DNA of 64,000 nucleotides, taken from an uncultured Mycoplasmatota bacterium (GTDB taxonomy: Bacteria > Bacillota_I > Bacilli_A > RF39 > UBA660). The notes under the pieces are model-generated. The model did not search any database. It was given only the letters and a program-made list of their open reading frames with translations, and had not been told where the DNA came from. How positions within the stretch are numbered: position 1 is the first letter of the stretch; each line of letters starts with the position of its first letter. Positions 32,542 to 41,752 of the stretch are shown here, in pieces. The stretch is from positions 62,001 to 126,000 of the forward strand of contig URFW01000002.1 of assembly GCA_900547225.1 (NCBI GenBank), read 5' to 3'. The position numbers and the translations under genes were made by a program.

Positions 32542-32831
32542 TATTTAAATAACTTAGTAATTATTGAATTTTCCTTTTTAGACTTTCCTGTATCAAAGTA
32601 AGAAAATGCATCTACTACTCCCTTTATCATAATGGTGCCTTCATAGGTATCAAGTTTTATTATTTCTAAATCTTTTCCTTTTATTCCAAGAGGGCCTGCT
32701 GAAGTTTCTAGTAAAAATTCTTCATTATCAAAGCTATCTATTTTAGTTATCCCACTTATTTGTATATTTTGTCTTTCTGTAATACTTATACTATGGTTTA
32801 ATAATTCTAATTTATCAGTATCTTTGTTCAT
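32541..32831 (-). CDS. yabP: Sporulation protein YabP
   Basis: Spore-coat/cortex protein made under sigma-E in Bacillus. The 96-residue product shows the family pattern HSISITERQNIQISGITKID, SFDNEEFLLETSAGPLGIKG and LEIIKLDTYEGTIMIKG, a beta-rich fold. The ATG at 32831 follows AGGAGG. It lies after spoVG and its terminator and overlaps yabQ by one base, so yabP-yabQ form one unit. Confidence 0.92.
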   Translation of the reverse strand: MNKDTDKLELLNHSISITERQNIQISGITKIDSFDNEEFLLETSAGPLGIKGKDLEIIKLDTYEGTIMIKGVVDAFSYFDTGKSKKENSIITKLFK

Positions 32832-32859
32832 AGTGCCTCCTGATAAATTATATTAAATT

Positions 32860-32896
32860 AAAAAAAGAATATAACTAATTTTCTTTGTTATATTCT
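32860..32896 (-). terminator. Terminator of spoVG
   Basis: AGAATATAAC and GTTATATTCT arms around an 11-nt loop, followed by seven T residues on the minus strand. The spoVG stop codon (32875-32877) lies in the hairpin. Confidence 0.75.
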
Positions 32897-33132
32897 TCTA
32901 ATATCGCTCTTTCTATTTCTTCTCTTAATTCTTTATTAACTGGGTATACATAGTCTATGTATTTATCATCTGATACTTTTCTATTTGGCATTGCTGCAAA
33001 CATTCTAGAGTTTCCTTCAATAATTCTAATACCATTAATTTTAAGTACGCCATCTAATTCTATTATCGCATATCCTTTTACTCTAGAATTTTCCTTTTCT
33101 TCTTTTTGTACTGATACTTTAGTTACTTTCAT
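32875..33132 (-). CDS. spoVG: Septation/RNA-binding regulator SpoVG
   Basis: Small conserved nucleic-acid-binding regulator; affects septation during sporulation and, in other Firmicutes, capsule and virulence genes. The 85-residue product has the conserved GVLKINGIRIIEGNSRMFAA followed by MPNRKVSDDKYIDYVYPVN. Start set at the ATG at 33132, eight bases after AAGGAG; the ATG three codons earlier overlaps that site. The promoter is at 33169-33198. Confidence 0.93.
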   Translation of the reverse strand: MKVTKVSVQKEEKENSRVKGYAIIELDGVLKINGIRIIEGNSRMFAAMPNRKVSDDKYIDYVYPVNKELREEIERAILEEYNKEN

Positions 33133-33168
33133 AAACATCACTCCTTGCCATTTAAGTTTATTACCTCA

Positions 33169-33198
33169 ATTTTATCACAATAGTATAAAAAATAGCAA
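33169..33198 (-). promoter_or_regulatory. Promoter of spoVG
   Basis: TTGCTA (33193-33198), 18 bp, TAAAAT (33169-33174) on the minus strand with TG before the -10 box. The -35 box is part of the terminator of the upstream surface-protein gene. Confidence 0.55.
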
Positions 33199-33215
33199 CT
33201 GAATTGCTATTTTTT
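33187..33215 (-). terminator. Terminator of the surface-protein operon
   Basis: A 12-bp stem (AAAAAATAGCAA with its complement) and 5-nt loop, ending in TTTTTT on the minus strand; it contains the stop codon of the upstream gene. Confidence 0.85.
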
Positions 33216-35450
33216 AGATTTATTTCTAAGAATTATTAAAGCTACCAATAAAACTGCTAATCCTCCAATTACTAAAACGTAATTAATTACTTTTCTACCA
33301 GTTATAATTGTTACTATTAATTCTGCTGAATCCGAACTTCCTTCAAGCTTTGCCTTTTTATTTGTCAAGTTTACTTGAATATCACTATTTGATGCATCAC
33401 TAATAGTAAAAGTTGCAGTAGAATCTTTATCTTTAATAGCATCATATCCTGTTGGAGCTTCTTTTTCAACAAATCTGTAATCACCAGCCGGTAATCCTTT
33501 AACATTTATTATTCCATCCGTAGTTTCTAATATTACATTATCCGATGTAACAGTTAAAGACGAATCATAAACATAAATTGAACCAGCTTGATGTTTTAAT
33601 GGCACATCGATATATATACCATTTTGCTTAACTTGAAGAGCAAATTTACCACCATTTATTAATGAACCATTTTCGTTTAACTTATTAAATACAACTCCAG
33701 ATACACCATTTTCCATAGTAACAGTTTTCTTTGTATCCGTTTCCTTTATTGTTATCGTTTGAGATGGATTCTTAGGAAGTGTGCTACCACAAACGGTTTT
33801 TGTTTCAGTAACAACAAATGTGCCAGTTGGTATTTCTATAATATCGAATTTACCATTACAAGTTTTTATTTCTTTTGTAGTTCCACTTGGACAATTTTCA
33901 TTCATTGATTTATATTTATATTTTCCATTTGATATTTCTGTTACACAAACATATTTATTACCAGATTTTATCTCAAAAACTGGTCCATTATCAATGCCAT
34001 TATCACATGTTTTAACAGTACATGAATCACCTGTTAAAGACATTACCTTACCTGTTTCAGGATCTAACGTTCTCTTATCCATTATTAGATGTCTATCCGT
34101 GTTTTTAATAGAAGTATACTTGATTTTTGCTATATTAGACTCGGTATCTGCGGAAGTTACGTTAACTGTTGTATAACCTGATTTCTTAATATGACCTGTT
34201 GGAGCTTGCAATTCAACTACATAATATTTTCCGGTTCTTTTAAGTCCCTTACATTCTCCTTGACCTTTACTTGTTTTAATTTCACAAACCTTATTTTTCA
34301 ATTTTGAATCACTATAAACTGCAAACTTTGCGGTACCAGCCGTTATAACTGTTTTACCATTTTCATCTACTTTTTGTACCTTCAAAGCATATTTTGGAGC
34401 TGATCCAGTATAAACATTTAATGTAAACGTCTTTTTCATTGCTCCGACCATAAGTGATTGCCTATCATGATTATTAGTTTCATAAAATTGTGCCCATGAA
34501 GTTTTTGAGCCTAATTCAGTTCTGTATTTTAACTCATCATTACCGTTAGGTAAATAATAATATTCAAAAGTTATTTTTACCGGACTAGACTTTGCAATTT
34601 CTTTTTGCGTTGATATAGTGCACGAATTATTAGAACACTTTAAAGTCACGCCACTAGCTGTAAGTCCATCAGTACATTTTTTTGCACCACTATTACCGAT
34701 TTTACAACTATAATATTTGAATAGATCTTTTTGAGCATTTCCTGAATCTACCTTGTATGTTTTTTTAAACTCAGCTTTAGACTGACTTTCCGATGCAACT
34801 GACGAAAGACTTAATGCTTTCGTTGTTGACGCCCACGAAGGAGTTGCTGTACTATCAAATCTTGCAGCACAAATAAGAATATTTTTATATTCTTTATACA
34901 TACCTTTATCTGACTTTATCAAATCATACAAACTTTTACTAACCTTATTATTAGGTGCATAATTTCCTTTAAATATATTAGAAGCATTAATTGAAGTTCT
35001 TTCTCCAGTTACTATCTCCCATACTAATGCTTGTTCCGAAACTATTCCATCCTCTTTATTTACATAACATGACATTATCTTTTGTAACATTTTCTGCTTA
35101 GTTGCACTCCAAGCCCATTTTGGGTTATATATACCTTTTTGTAATGTAGGTTTTACATTATAAGAAATCTTTGATGAAAAACTAGCGCCTGGTTCTATAC
35201 AAAACAAAGGTGAACCATTAACTGTAAACTTTTCAAGATTACTAGTTTCTCTATAATTATGAGCAGGATATTTATATTTTTTTTGAATTAAAGAAGTATT
35301 CCAACCTCTCGTGTAATAAGTCTTATTAGACCCAAAAGGATTATTTTTTTCAGCCTTTACCGTAGCGGCAAAAACTTTATTAGGAAGGAAGAAAAATCCG
35401 ACAAATAAAATAATTAACGTTATTAGTACTGATTTTTTATTGTGCTTCAT
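33207..35450 (-). CDS. Thioester-domain (TIE-type) surface adhesin, membrane-anchored
   Basis: Predicted cell-surface adhesin that may bond covalently to host or matrix amines. The 747-residue product has a signal peptide (about 1-28), a thioester domain with C84 in SPLFCIEPG and Q140 in SEQALVWEI, a Cys-containing middle region, and SpaA-like domains with isopeptide-type motifs such as YVVELQAPTGH (about residue 425) and AGDYRFVEKEAPTGY (about 680). It ends in a membrane helix and NKSKK; no LPXTG-like sortase motif is present. The ATG at 35450 follows GGAGGTGA; an upstream TTG lies inside that site. It overlaps the larger surface gene by 14 bp, so the two are coupled. Confidence 0.85.
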   Translation of the reverse strand: MKHNKKSVLITLIILFVGFFFLPNKVFAATVKAEKNNPFGSNKTYYTRGWNTSLIQKKYKYPAHNYRETSNLEKFTVNGSPLFCIEPGASFSSKISYNVKPTLQKGIYNPKWAWSATKQKMLQKIMSCYVNKEDGIVSEQALVWEIVTGERTSINASNIFKGNYAPNNKVSKSLYDLIKSDKGMYKEYKNILICAARFDSTATPSWASTTKALSLSSVASESQSKAEFKKTYKVDSGNAQKDLFKYYSCKIGNSGAKKCTDGLTASGVTLKCSNNSCTISTQKEIAKSSPVKITFEYYYLPNGNDELKYRTELGSKTSWAQFYETNNHDRQSLMVGAMKKTFTLNVYTGSAPKYALKVQKVDENGKTVITAGTAKFAVYSDSKLKNKVCEIKTSKGQGECKGLKRTGKYYVVELQAPTGHIKKSGYTTVNVTSADTESNIAKIKYTSIKNTDRHLIMDKRTLDPETGKVMSLTGDSCTVKTCDNGIDNGPVFEIKSGNKYVCVTEISNGKYKYKSMNENCPSGTTKEIKTCNGKFDIIEIPTGTFVVTETKTVCGSTLPKNPSQTITIKETDTKKTVTMENGVSGVVFNKLNENGSLINGGKFALQVKQNGIYIDVPLKHQAGSIYVYDSSLTVTSDNVILETTDGIINVKGLPAGDYRFVEKEAPTGYDAIKDKDSTATFTISDASNSDIQVNLTNKKAKLEGSSDSAELIVTIITGRKVINYVLVIGGLAVLLVALIILRNKSKK

Positions 35451-38400
35451 TATCTTCACCTCCAAAAATTGCTAATTTATCCACTGACGCAGTATTTATA
35501 AATGAACCGGCCTCTTTTCTTGTTATATCAAAGGCAACCGTTAAATATTTTTTCTCATTTTCATATATTAGTTCATTTTGCAATGAATAGTTTGCTAATG
35601 TACCATCTTCTAATAATTCCCAACCTTTGTTTTCATCATATTTAGGATTAAATTCCATTCCGTCAGGAATTATATCAGAAATCATTGTTATATATCCTGG
35701 ATAATATTTAACGTTTTGTACCTCTATTGTATAAACAACCTTTATATTAACGTTATTTATATCTTTTACATCTAACTTAGCTAACTTTGTATTACCATAA
35801 TCTTTTTTTGTTACAACACCTAAAGCATTTGTTACTTCTGCTCTTGTTATATATTTATTTAATTTTATTTCAAAAGATTTTCTTAGAGCTAATCCTAAAT
35901 TCATATTTTCTATTCTTCTTGTTTCATCTGTAACTACAAAATCATCAGTTCTAACTTCTGTTATAATATTATTATCATCTTCATCAGAATCAATATCATC
36001 AGAAATCTCCTCGTCGTCTGAAATTTCTTCATCATCATCTGATAAAGTATCTATTTCATCATTTGCATTTGAATCATCTGTTAATGCCTTAGAGTTAAAT
36101 ACCGAAACTTTTGAAGGATCCTCATAATCAGTTATTACGGTTGTAGCTGAATACTTATCTTTATTGAATTCTGCAGAAATATAATAATTACCTCTTTCAA
36201 AACCTGAGAATGTATAATTACCTTTCTTATCTGGAGTAGTTTCCATGGTTTCTCCAGTATCCACGTTATGAAGAGTTAATGTTACACTATCTATCTTTAA
36301 TTCATCATCATCCATCAAGCCATTACCATCAAAATCTTCCCATACAGTTCCTGTTATTTTTTTACTAATAACATCTATTTTTAATGGCTTAAATTCATTT
36401 ATTTTATTTCCATATTCTATGTAAGAATCAAATTTATAATAATCATCTGCTTCATTGTCTTTTGTTTGAATACTAATGTCAGTAACCTTAGCTTGACTAG
36501 CTCCTACATCAGAATACGTAACTTTATATGCCGTAATACCTGAATATGAAGAACCAGACTTAAACTTATCACATGAAGAATAATTTGCTGAAGTAACATT
36601 GCTCTTATTAGTTACGGAATCACTGGTACAGTAGGCATCAGAAGGTATATTAGAAATAGTATAACTTCCTTTAAACTCTGATCCGTTTTCGTTACTTGGT
36701 AAAATTGTATAAATATTTACATTAGAAAATGAATTATCTTTATTATTAAATATTTTAGTTTCAAATTGGAATGAAGCATTTTTATTTATGTTGCTTATTA
36801 TATTTGTACTATTTTTTGCATATTGTCCATATGAAATATCTTCTACATTTTGAACTGTTATTTTGTTTTTTATCGTTTTAAACACATTGCTAGATAAATC
36901 ATTTTCTATGCTGGTATTATCACTATGATTTCCAACTTTAGTAACAATAGTTAAAATACTTTTATTAGGAGTTGCAACATCAATGTTAAAATCAAACATT
37001 ATATCATCAAGCCATGTATTAACCGCCGCACCAGAATATTTATAAGTTATAACCGTTTGTCCATTACTATTTTTTATTACCGATTGTGGTTTTATTTGAT
37101 ATGTATCATTATAAACATAGTTTATACCCTTTGGTAAAGTAACAACAATAGGAAGTGATTTTATTGAAGTATACCCAAATATATTTAAATAAGTTTTCAT
37201 CGCAGGCGATGTTACACCAGTTGAGATAGTTGCAGTATGAGATGAATTTGATGAAGCATCAAGAGTTATATCAGTTAAATCATTATCTATAGAAACTAAA
37301 CTTCTTACCTTATAAGGCGTTAGATATGCACTATATGATGTTACATCTTTAGAATCAGAACTATTAGTATCAATACTTATATTGGTATGTAAAGTGCTTG
37401 ATATTGATTTTTGAGATATATTAGATGTATCTTCACTTACAATATATTTTGTTTTTAAAGTAAACGTTGTACCCTTTGTTACGGCATCACCTGATTGTGG
37501 TGTAATAACTACTTTTATATTTGTTATAGTACTTTTACCATCGTAAGCTGCAGGATCTATCGTACAACTTGTTTTACTAGTGCAGTATTTTATTTCCGAT
37601 TTAAAATCACTCAAATCAACTTGTGTATTTGAATTAGATACACTTAAATCATAATATAGTTTTTTAGGCTCTGATGTGTCATCAGAAACATCACTTGATT
37701 CTATGTTCTCACTATAAGCAGTAGGTGTTAATAAATTATTAACATCTAGTAACATTTCAAGTTGTTTAAAATCGTTATCTGCATCTATTCCGTAATGAAC
37801 TTTAGAGTGAACTTCAACAACTTCTCCTAATGCTGCTGTAAAATAATTATCATTTTGTGATGTTTTACTATCTTCAGTTACCTTTGTTAAACTGCCTCCT
37901 TCATCAACATATAAATTATTTTCAAATGTATTAGTTCCTTTGGAAACTTCTTCATTCTTACGACTAGCACTAACTGCATTACTAAAGTCCTTCGATAATG
38001 AAGCCTTTAATGTTACAGTTGAAGCTAAACTTGAAGGGACAACAACATAATATGAGCCGATTGCATATATTTCTTGATTGTTTATTTTATAAAGCTCAAA
38101 ATTATTAGTTATATTAGGATTAACCCTTAATTCAAATATTTTATCACTTACTCTTAAAATTTTATTTAAGGTAAATGTGTAATTATCAATGTTAATTGTA
38201 TAAGTAAGTTTTTTATCACCATTTGATCCAGTATCAATTCCCGTTGCGTTACATTTGTCACTAGGACATACTATTTCTTTATCACCATACTTAATATTTT
38301 CTTTAAAATCCGCACCTTGATATGAATAAGAATATTTTTTTGCAGTAACCGTACTTGTTGTTATCTGCTTTATCTCACCTATGATTATTTTCCTTATCGA

Positions 38401-39765
38401 GACTACATCTCCACTTTCATCCAAATATTTTTCATAATAAGTACCATTTTTACTAGCTATTTCTTTTAAAGATGATTTATCATTTTCTATATCATTATTA
38501 TTATTTTCTGAAAATCTAGTATCAAGATCAGAAGTTGATGTCGTGCCAAATTCAACAAATTTATCTACCGATTCTAAATATAGTGTTCTAGGGCCTCTTA
38601 AAGCAACTTTATTTTTATCTTTAGCAGTACCAATAGATTTTATCAATATGGTTGATCCATCTTTATCAGAAGCCGTATATTTTAGCCCAACTAATTTATC
38701 ATTCTCAATAACACACTCAGATCTAACTCCAGAAGTAGTTGATGATAAATAAGAATCCATTGCTTTTCTTTCTTCGGATGATATATTATGATCATCAACT
38801 TCTATGTCACTTACATCCGGAATTGTTATACTTGGAGTTATAACAGAGGTATCATCATATGTATCATCTTTTGACACAGCAGTTAACTTTGTTTTTTCTT
38901 TTGAATTTTGATTACTTAGACTCGGTAAAGAAACAAAATAAGAATCTTTATCTTCATTTATTACTCCATAAGAACCCTCAGAGGTTGCAATATCTTTATT
39001 TACACCATTATCTTGAGCAGTAAGATATATTGGAACTCCCTCATCAGCTTTAATATATTTTCCCTTTAAATTTTGTACATCAGAAGGCGTTAGTCCAAGT
39101 ACAATTCCAAAATATGTTTCTCTTCCACTTTCAGTTTTTTTAGCAATTCCACTTTCCAATATTAATGAAGATAAAGATATCGTATTCGTATACGTTGATG
39201 TTATTTCAGTGTTCTGCGGTGTATTTACTACATCTTGTCCATTTGAACCTAATTTAATTGAAACAGACTCTATTTTCATCTTTGTATTGGAAGCTGCATT
39301 TTGAACCATGAACGTAAAATTTTGATTCATCGAAGAACTTAATTCAACGTCATAAACGGTATACGTAAACGTTTTATTTGATTCATCCATCTCAAACTCC
39401 CCGCTCTCGGAAGCTTTCCACATACCGATTTCTGAGTATTTATCCGTTGTAATTTTATATGTTATTTGATCAATTGTTTTGCCAACATATTCTTCATTAA
39501 CGTCATATTGCAACTTATATGTTACATCAGAAAAATTTGGAACTTCATTTGATTCAGTTCCTGACAATGCAAAACTTTTTATAGATGCCGTTGCTGAATT
39601 TATCTCATTTGTAGTAGCAGCTTTTACGATAAGTGCAATAACTAACGATAATAAAAGAACACCCACAAAAGCAGAAACATATTTATGTTCTTTTACAAAA
39701 TTTAATATCCTTATTCTAGTTATTATAAACCAATCCTTAATTTTAGTTTTAGTCGCAACATTCAT
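35437..39765 (-). CDS. Very large surface protein with SdrD_B-like and DUF11-like domains
   Basis: Predicted extracellular stalk or adhesin of 1442 residues, function unknown. The N-terminus has a basic segment and one hydrophobic helix (about 29-49, ending VKAATT), a signal or anchor. A long beta-rich Ser/Thr/Asn-rich region follows (about 60-1130), then an SdrD_B-like Cna-B domain (GTVWEDFDGNGLMDDDEL to GFERGNYYISAEF, about 1135-1200), an Asp/Glu-rich linker (about 1235-1264) and a DUF11-like isopeptide domain with EIKLNKYITR and SDIIPDGMEFNP. There is no C-terminal anchor or LPXTG. The ATG at 39765 follows GGAGG. It is coupled to the thioester adhesin, suggesting one surface structure. Confidence 0.8.
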   Translation of the reverse strand: MNVATKTKIKDWFIITRIRILNFVKEHKYVSAFVGVLLLSLVIALIVKAATTNEINSATASIKSFALSGTESNEVPNFSDVTYKLQYDVNEEYVGKTIDQITYKITTDKYSEIGMWKASESGEFEMDESNKTFTYTVYDVELSSSMNQNFTFMVQNAASNTKMKIESVSIKLGSNGQDVVNTPQNTEITSTYTNTISLSSLILESGIAKKTESGRETYFGIVLGLTPSDVQNLKGKYIKADEGVPIYLTAQDNGVNKDIATSEGSYGVINEDKDSYFVSLPSLSNQNSKEKTKLTAVSKDDTYDDTSVITPSITIPDVSDIEVDDHNISSEERKAMDSYLSSTTSGVRSECVIENDKLVGLKYTASDKDGSTILIKSIGTAKDKNKVALRGPRTLYLESVDKFVEFGTTSTSDLDTRFSENNNNDIENDKSSLKEIASKNGTYYEKYLDESGDVVSIRKIIIGEIKQITTSTVTAKKYSYSYQGADFKENIKYGDKEIVCPSDKCNATGIDTGSNGDKKLTYTINIDNYTFTLNKILRVSDKIFELRVNPNITNNFELYKINNQEIYAIGSYYVVVPSSLASTVTLKASLSKDFSNAVSASRKNEEVSKGTNTFENNLYVDEGGSLTKVTEDSKTSQNDNYFTAALGEVVEVHSKVHYGIDADNDFKQLEMLLDVNNLLTPTAYSENIESSDVSDDTSEPKKLYYDLSVSNSNTQVDLSDFKSEIKYCTSKTSCTIDPAAYDGKSTITNIKVVITPQSGDAVTKGTTFTLKTKYIVSEDTSNISQKSISSTLHTNISIDTNSSDSKDVTSYSAYLTPYKVRSLVSIDNDLTDITLDASSNSSHTATISTGVTSPAMKTYLNIFGYTSIKSLPIVVTLPKGINYVYNDTYQIKPQSVIKNSNGQTVITYKYSGAAVNTWLDDIMFDFNIDVATPNKSILTIVTKVGNHSDNTSIENDLSSNVFKTIKNKITVQNVEDISYGQYAKNSTNIISNINKNASFQFETKIFNNKDNSFSNVNIYTILPSNENGSEFKGSYTISNIPSDAYCTSDSVTNKSNVTSANYSSCDKFKSGSSYSGITAYKVTYSDVGASQAKVTDISIQTKDNEADDYYKFDSYIEYGNKINEFKPLKIDVISKKITGTVWEDFDGNGLMDDDELKIDSVTLTLHNVDTGETMETTPDKKGNYTFSGFERGNYYISAEFNKDKYSATTVITDYEDPSKVSVFNSKALTDDSNANDEIDTLSDDDEEISDDEEISDDIDSDEDDNNIITEVRTDDFVVTDETRRIENMNLGLALRKSFEIKLNKYITRAEVTNALGVVTKKDYGNTKLAKLDVKDINNVNIKVVYTIEVQNVKYYPGYITMISDIIPDGMEFNPKYDENKGWELLEDGTLANYSLQNELIYENEKKYLTVAFDITRKEAGSFINTASVDKLAIFGGEDNEAQ

Positions 39766-39799
39766 GATAAAGTACCTCCATTTTATTGTATACATTTTA

Positions 39800-39828
39800 A
39801 TTTAACCATAAATGATATAAAAAATCAA
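39800..39828 (-). promoter_or_regulatory. Possible promoter of the surface-protein operon
   Basis: TTGATT (39823-39828), 17 bp, TTAAAT (39800-39805) on the minus strand; other weak pairs are possible in this AT-rich gap. Confidence 0.35.
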
Positions 39829-39836
39829 TTATTCCA

Positions 39837-39863
39837 TCAAAAAAAGTTCATTATTATGAACTT
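39837..39863 (-). terminator. Terminator of veg
   Basis: AAGTTCAT and ATGAACTT arms with a 4-nt loop, followed by seven or more T residues on the minus strand. It contains the veg stop codon (39854-39856), so the surface-protein operon downstream is a separate unit. Confidence 0.8.
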
Positions 39864-40060
39864 AAAACAACACTATTTATTAAAATGTCTGAATAACTAA
39901 AACTCTTAATGTCTGTTTTGGTTCTAAACGTCCAAATATTTTTATACGTATCAAGTACAAATCCTTCATAAGTTTCGCTTTTATTACGACCTACATCGAC
40001 CCAAACTTTTATTTTCTTACCCTTTAAAGACTCTATTTTCTTTTTTATATCGCTTATCAA
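39854..40060 (-). CDS. veg: Veg family protein
   Basis: Small conserved Firmicutes protein (DUF1021), reported in Bacillus to affect biofilm genes and spore outgrowth. The 68-residue product has SDIKKKIESLKGKKIKVWVD, GRNKSETYEGFVLDTYKNIW and a final YSDILINSVVLSS, aligning with Bacillus Veg by pattern. The start is a TTG at 40060, supported by AAGGAGG six bases upstream. It lies 11 bp after yabG, the usual neighbour. Confidence 0.88.
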   Translation of the reverse strand: MISDIKKKIESLKGKKIKVWVDVGRNKSETYEGFVLDTYKNIWTFRTKTDIKSFSYSDILINSVVLSS

Positions 40061-40071
40061 ATTTTGCCTCC

Positions 40072-40818
40072 TTATCTTGGATATCCAGTTGTCATAACGC
40101 CTCTTGTATTAACTCCACCCATACCATCTTTTCCATTCGAGGTTTTATCAAGTAATTCAATCAAATCAACTTCCTTAGTCTTATCAAGCAAACTAAGTGT
40201 TAGTGCTATAATTGCAGGATCAAGTGCATGTATATTAACTTTTTTAGGACTTGATGCAAAATTAGCGCCTGCCTTTATAAGCATGTCATATTCAGACTGA
40301 CATGCCCCTGCAATTATTATTAATTTGTCATAATCCTTTTGAAATCTTCTGCATACTTTAACAGCTTCCTTAAAATACTTAGAATTTTGTTTTACAAGTG
40401 AATCGTGACCTGTTATAACAACTATATCTGGATTTATATCTTCCAAATATTTTTCTATATTAGAAGCCATTTGTTTTTCATCTGAATAAACCCCAAAAGC
40501 AAGTACGTTTGCCTTCTTATAAAACTCTAAACATCTATCTAAGTATTCTTTATCACCATCAACATGAAGTATTTTTCCGGGAATATAGAAATAGTCACTT
40601 CTTTCAAAGCTTCTTAATTTATCAATTTCTTGATAAAAACGTTCATCTGCTGAAGTTTCATTTTTTGTTACAAGAAGTAAATCAGAAACATTACTATCCG
40701 CGCATAGCCTTACGTTTACGCCTTTTAAATAAGCATTATTATCTATTATTTTCTCTATTTTAAATACCACGTCATTATTATGAGAAATTCTAGTTACCAA
40801 ATCTCCTACTTTAAACAT
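40072..40818 (-). CDS. yabG: Sporulation-specific protease YabG
   Basis: Cysteine protease that trims spore-coat proteins; made under sigma-K in Bacillus. The 248-residue product has VGDLVTRISHNNDVVFKI, PGKILHVDGDKEYLDRCLEF, NPDIVVITGHDSL and IIAGACQSEYDMLIKAGANF followed by ASSPKKVNIHALDP, all characteristic. The ATG at 40818 follows GGGTGAT. The rsmA-yabG-veg order is the same as in Bacillus. It strongly suggests a true endospore coat pathway. Confidence 0.95.
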   Translation of the reverse strand: MFKVGDLVTRISHNNDVVFKIEKIIDNNAYLKGVNVRLCADSNVSDLLLVTKNETSADERFYQEIDKLRSFERSDYFYIPGKILHVDGDKEYLDRCLEFYKKANVLAFGVYSDEKQMASNIEKYLEDINPDIVVITGHDSLVKQNSKYFKEAVKVCRRFQKDYDKLIIIAGACQSEYDMLIKAGANFASSPKKVNIHALDPAIIALTLSLLDKTKEVDLIELLDKTSNGKDGMGGVNTRGVMTTGYPR

Positions 40819-40844
40819 TTATATCACCCAAATAATTTTATGCA

Positions 40845-40871
40845 ACAAAAAACTAAACATTCCGTTTAGTT
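40845..40871 (-). terminator. Terminator of rsmA
   Basis: AACTAAAC and GTTTAGTT arms, 5-nt loop, followed by TTTTTTG on the minus strand; it contains the rsmA stop codon (40866-40868). Confidence 0.8.
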
Positions 40872-41681
40872 TAAATTATTTGAAATATCTATAAATTCAT
40901 CCATGGTTATATTTTCTGCTCTAAAAGTTATATTCTTATTATATTTTTTTAAAACTTCATCTATTTTATCTAAGTCATAGGATTTCAAGTTATTTTTTAA
41001 AGTCTTTCTTTTTTGACAAAAGGCATCCCTTACCAACTTAAAGAATAACTTTTCATTATCAACCTTTAAAGCATTACGTTTCTTAGTAAATGTTACAACA
41101 GCAGAGTCTACGTTTGGTTTTGGATAAAAAACGTTTCTAGATACAACAAATGCCTTTTTAATATCAAAGTAATAATTTAAAAATATAGTTAATGAATTAT
41201 ATGATTTTGTACCTGTCTTGGCAGAAAATCTATCCGCAACTTCATTTTGAACCATAACTATTATTTTTTCTACATCTATTTGTTCTTCTATAAACTTAGT
41301 TATGATTGGTGTTGTTATATAATAAGGAAGGTTTGCAACAACCATTAAAGTTTTGTATTCATACTTTTTTAAATCATCTTTCACACACCTATTTAAGAAA
41401 TCATCAAAAATAATATCAACGTTAGAAAAATCATTTAAAATAACGTTTAATGGTTCTTTTAAGGTCTCATCTATTTCATAACCAAGTACCGTTTTTGCCT
41501 TTAAAGAAAGCCTTTTAGTTAGCGCTGCTGCCCCAACGCCTATTTCTATAACTAAAGTATCTTTTGTGATATCAGCTTCTTTTACAATGTTATTTAATAT
41601 GTTTTGATCTAGCAAAAAGTTTTGGCCAAATTTCTTTTTAAAAACAAAGTTATTACTATTTAATATGTCTTTTGTGTTCAT
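40866..41681 (-). CDS. rsmA: 16S rRNA (adenine1518/1519-N6)-dimethyltransferase
   Basis: KsgA: dimethylates two adenines in helix 45 of 16S rRNA during late 30S assembly. About 271 residues. It has FKKKFGQNFLLDQNILNNIV, the SAM motif VIEIGVGAAALTKRL and the catalytic VVANLPYYITTPII, followed by MVQNEVADRF. Start at the ATG at 41681 behind GAGGTGA; an upstream GTG overlaps that site. Loss of this enzyme gives kasugamycin resistance in other bacteria. In Bacillus rnmV precedes it; here a 3D-domain gene does. Confidence 0.95.
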   Translation of the reverse strand: MNTKDILNSNNFVFKKKFGQNFLLDQNILNNIVKEADITKDTLVIEIGVGAAALTKRLSLKAKTVLGYEIDETLKEPLNVILNDFSNVDIIFDDFLNRCVKDDLKKYEYKTLMVVANLPYYITTPIITKFIEEQIDVEKIIVMVQNEVADRFSAKTGTKSYNSLTIFLNYYFDIKKAFVVSRNVFYPKPNVDSAVVTFTKKRNALKVDNEKLFFKLVRDAFCQKRKTLKNNLKSYDLDKIDEVLKKYNKNITFRAENITMDEFIDISNNLN

Positions 41682-41701
41682 ATAAATCACCTCATATAAT
41701 G

Positions 41702-41732
41702 AAAAAACAAATAAAATTAATTATTTGTTTTT
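41702..41732 (-). terminator. Terminator of the 3D-domain gene
   Basis: AAAACAAATAA and TTATTTGTTTT arms with a short loop, followed by TTTTTTC on the minus strand. Confidence 0.75.
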
Positions 41733-41752
41733 ATTTTACCATAATATTTAAA

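Noticed and set aside
35437..35450. Frameshift splitting one surface protein into two
   Set aside because: The 14-bp overlap has a strong ribosome-binding site, and the second protein begins with a complete signal peptide, so these are two genes.
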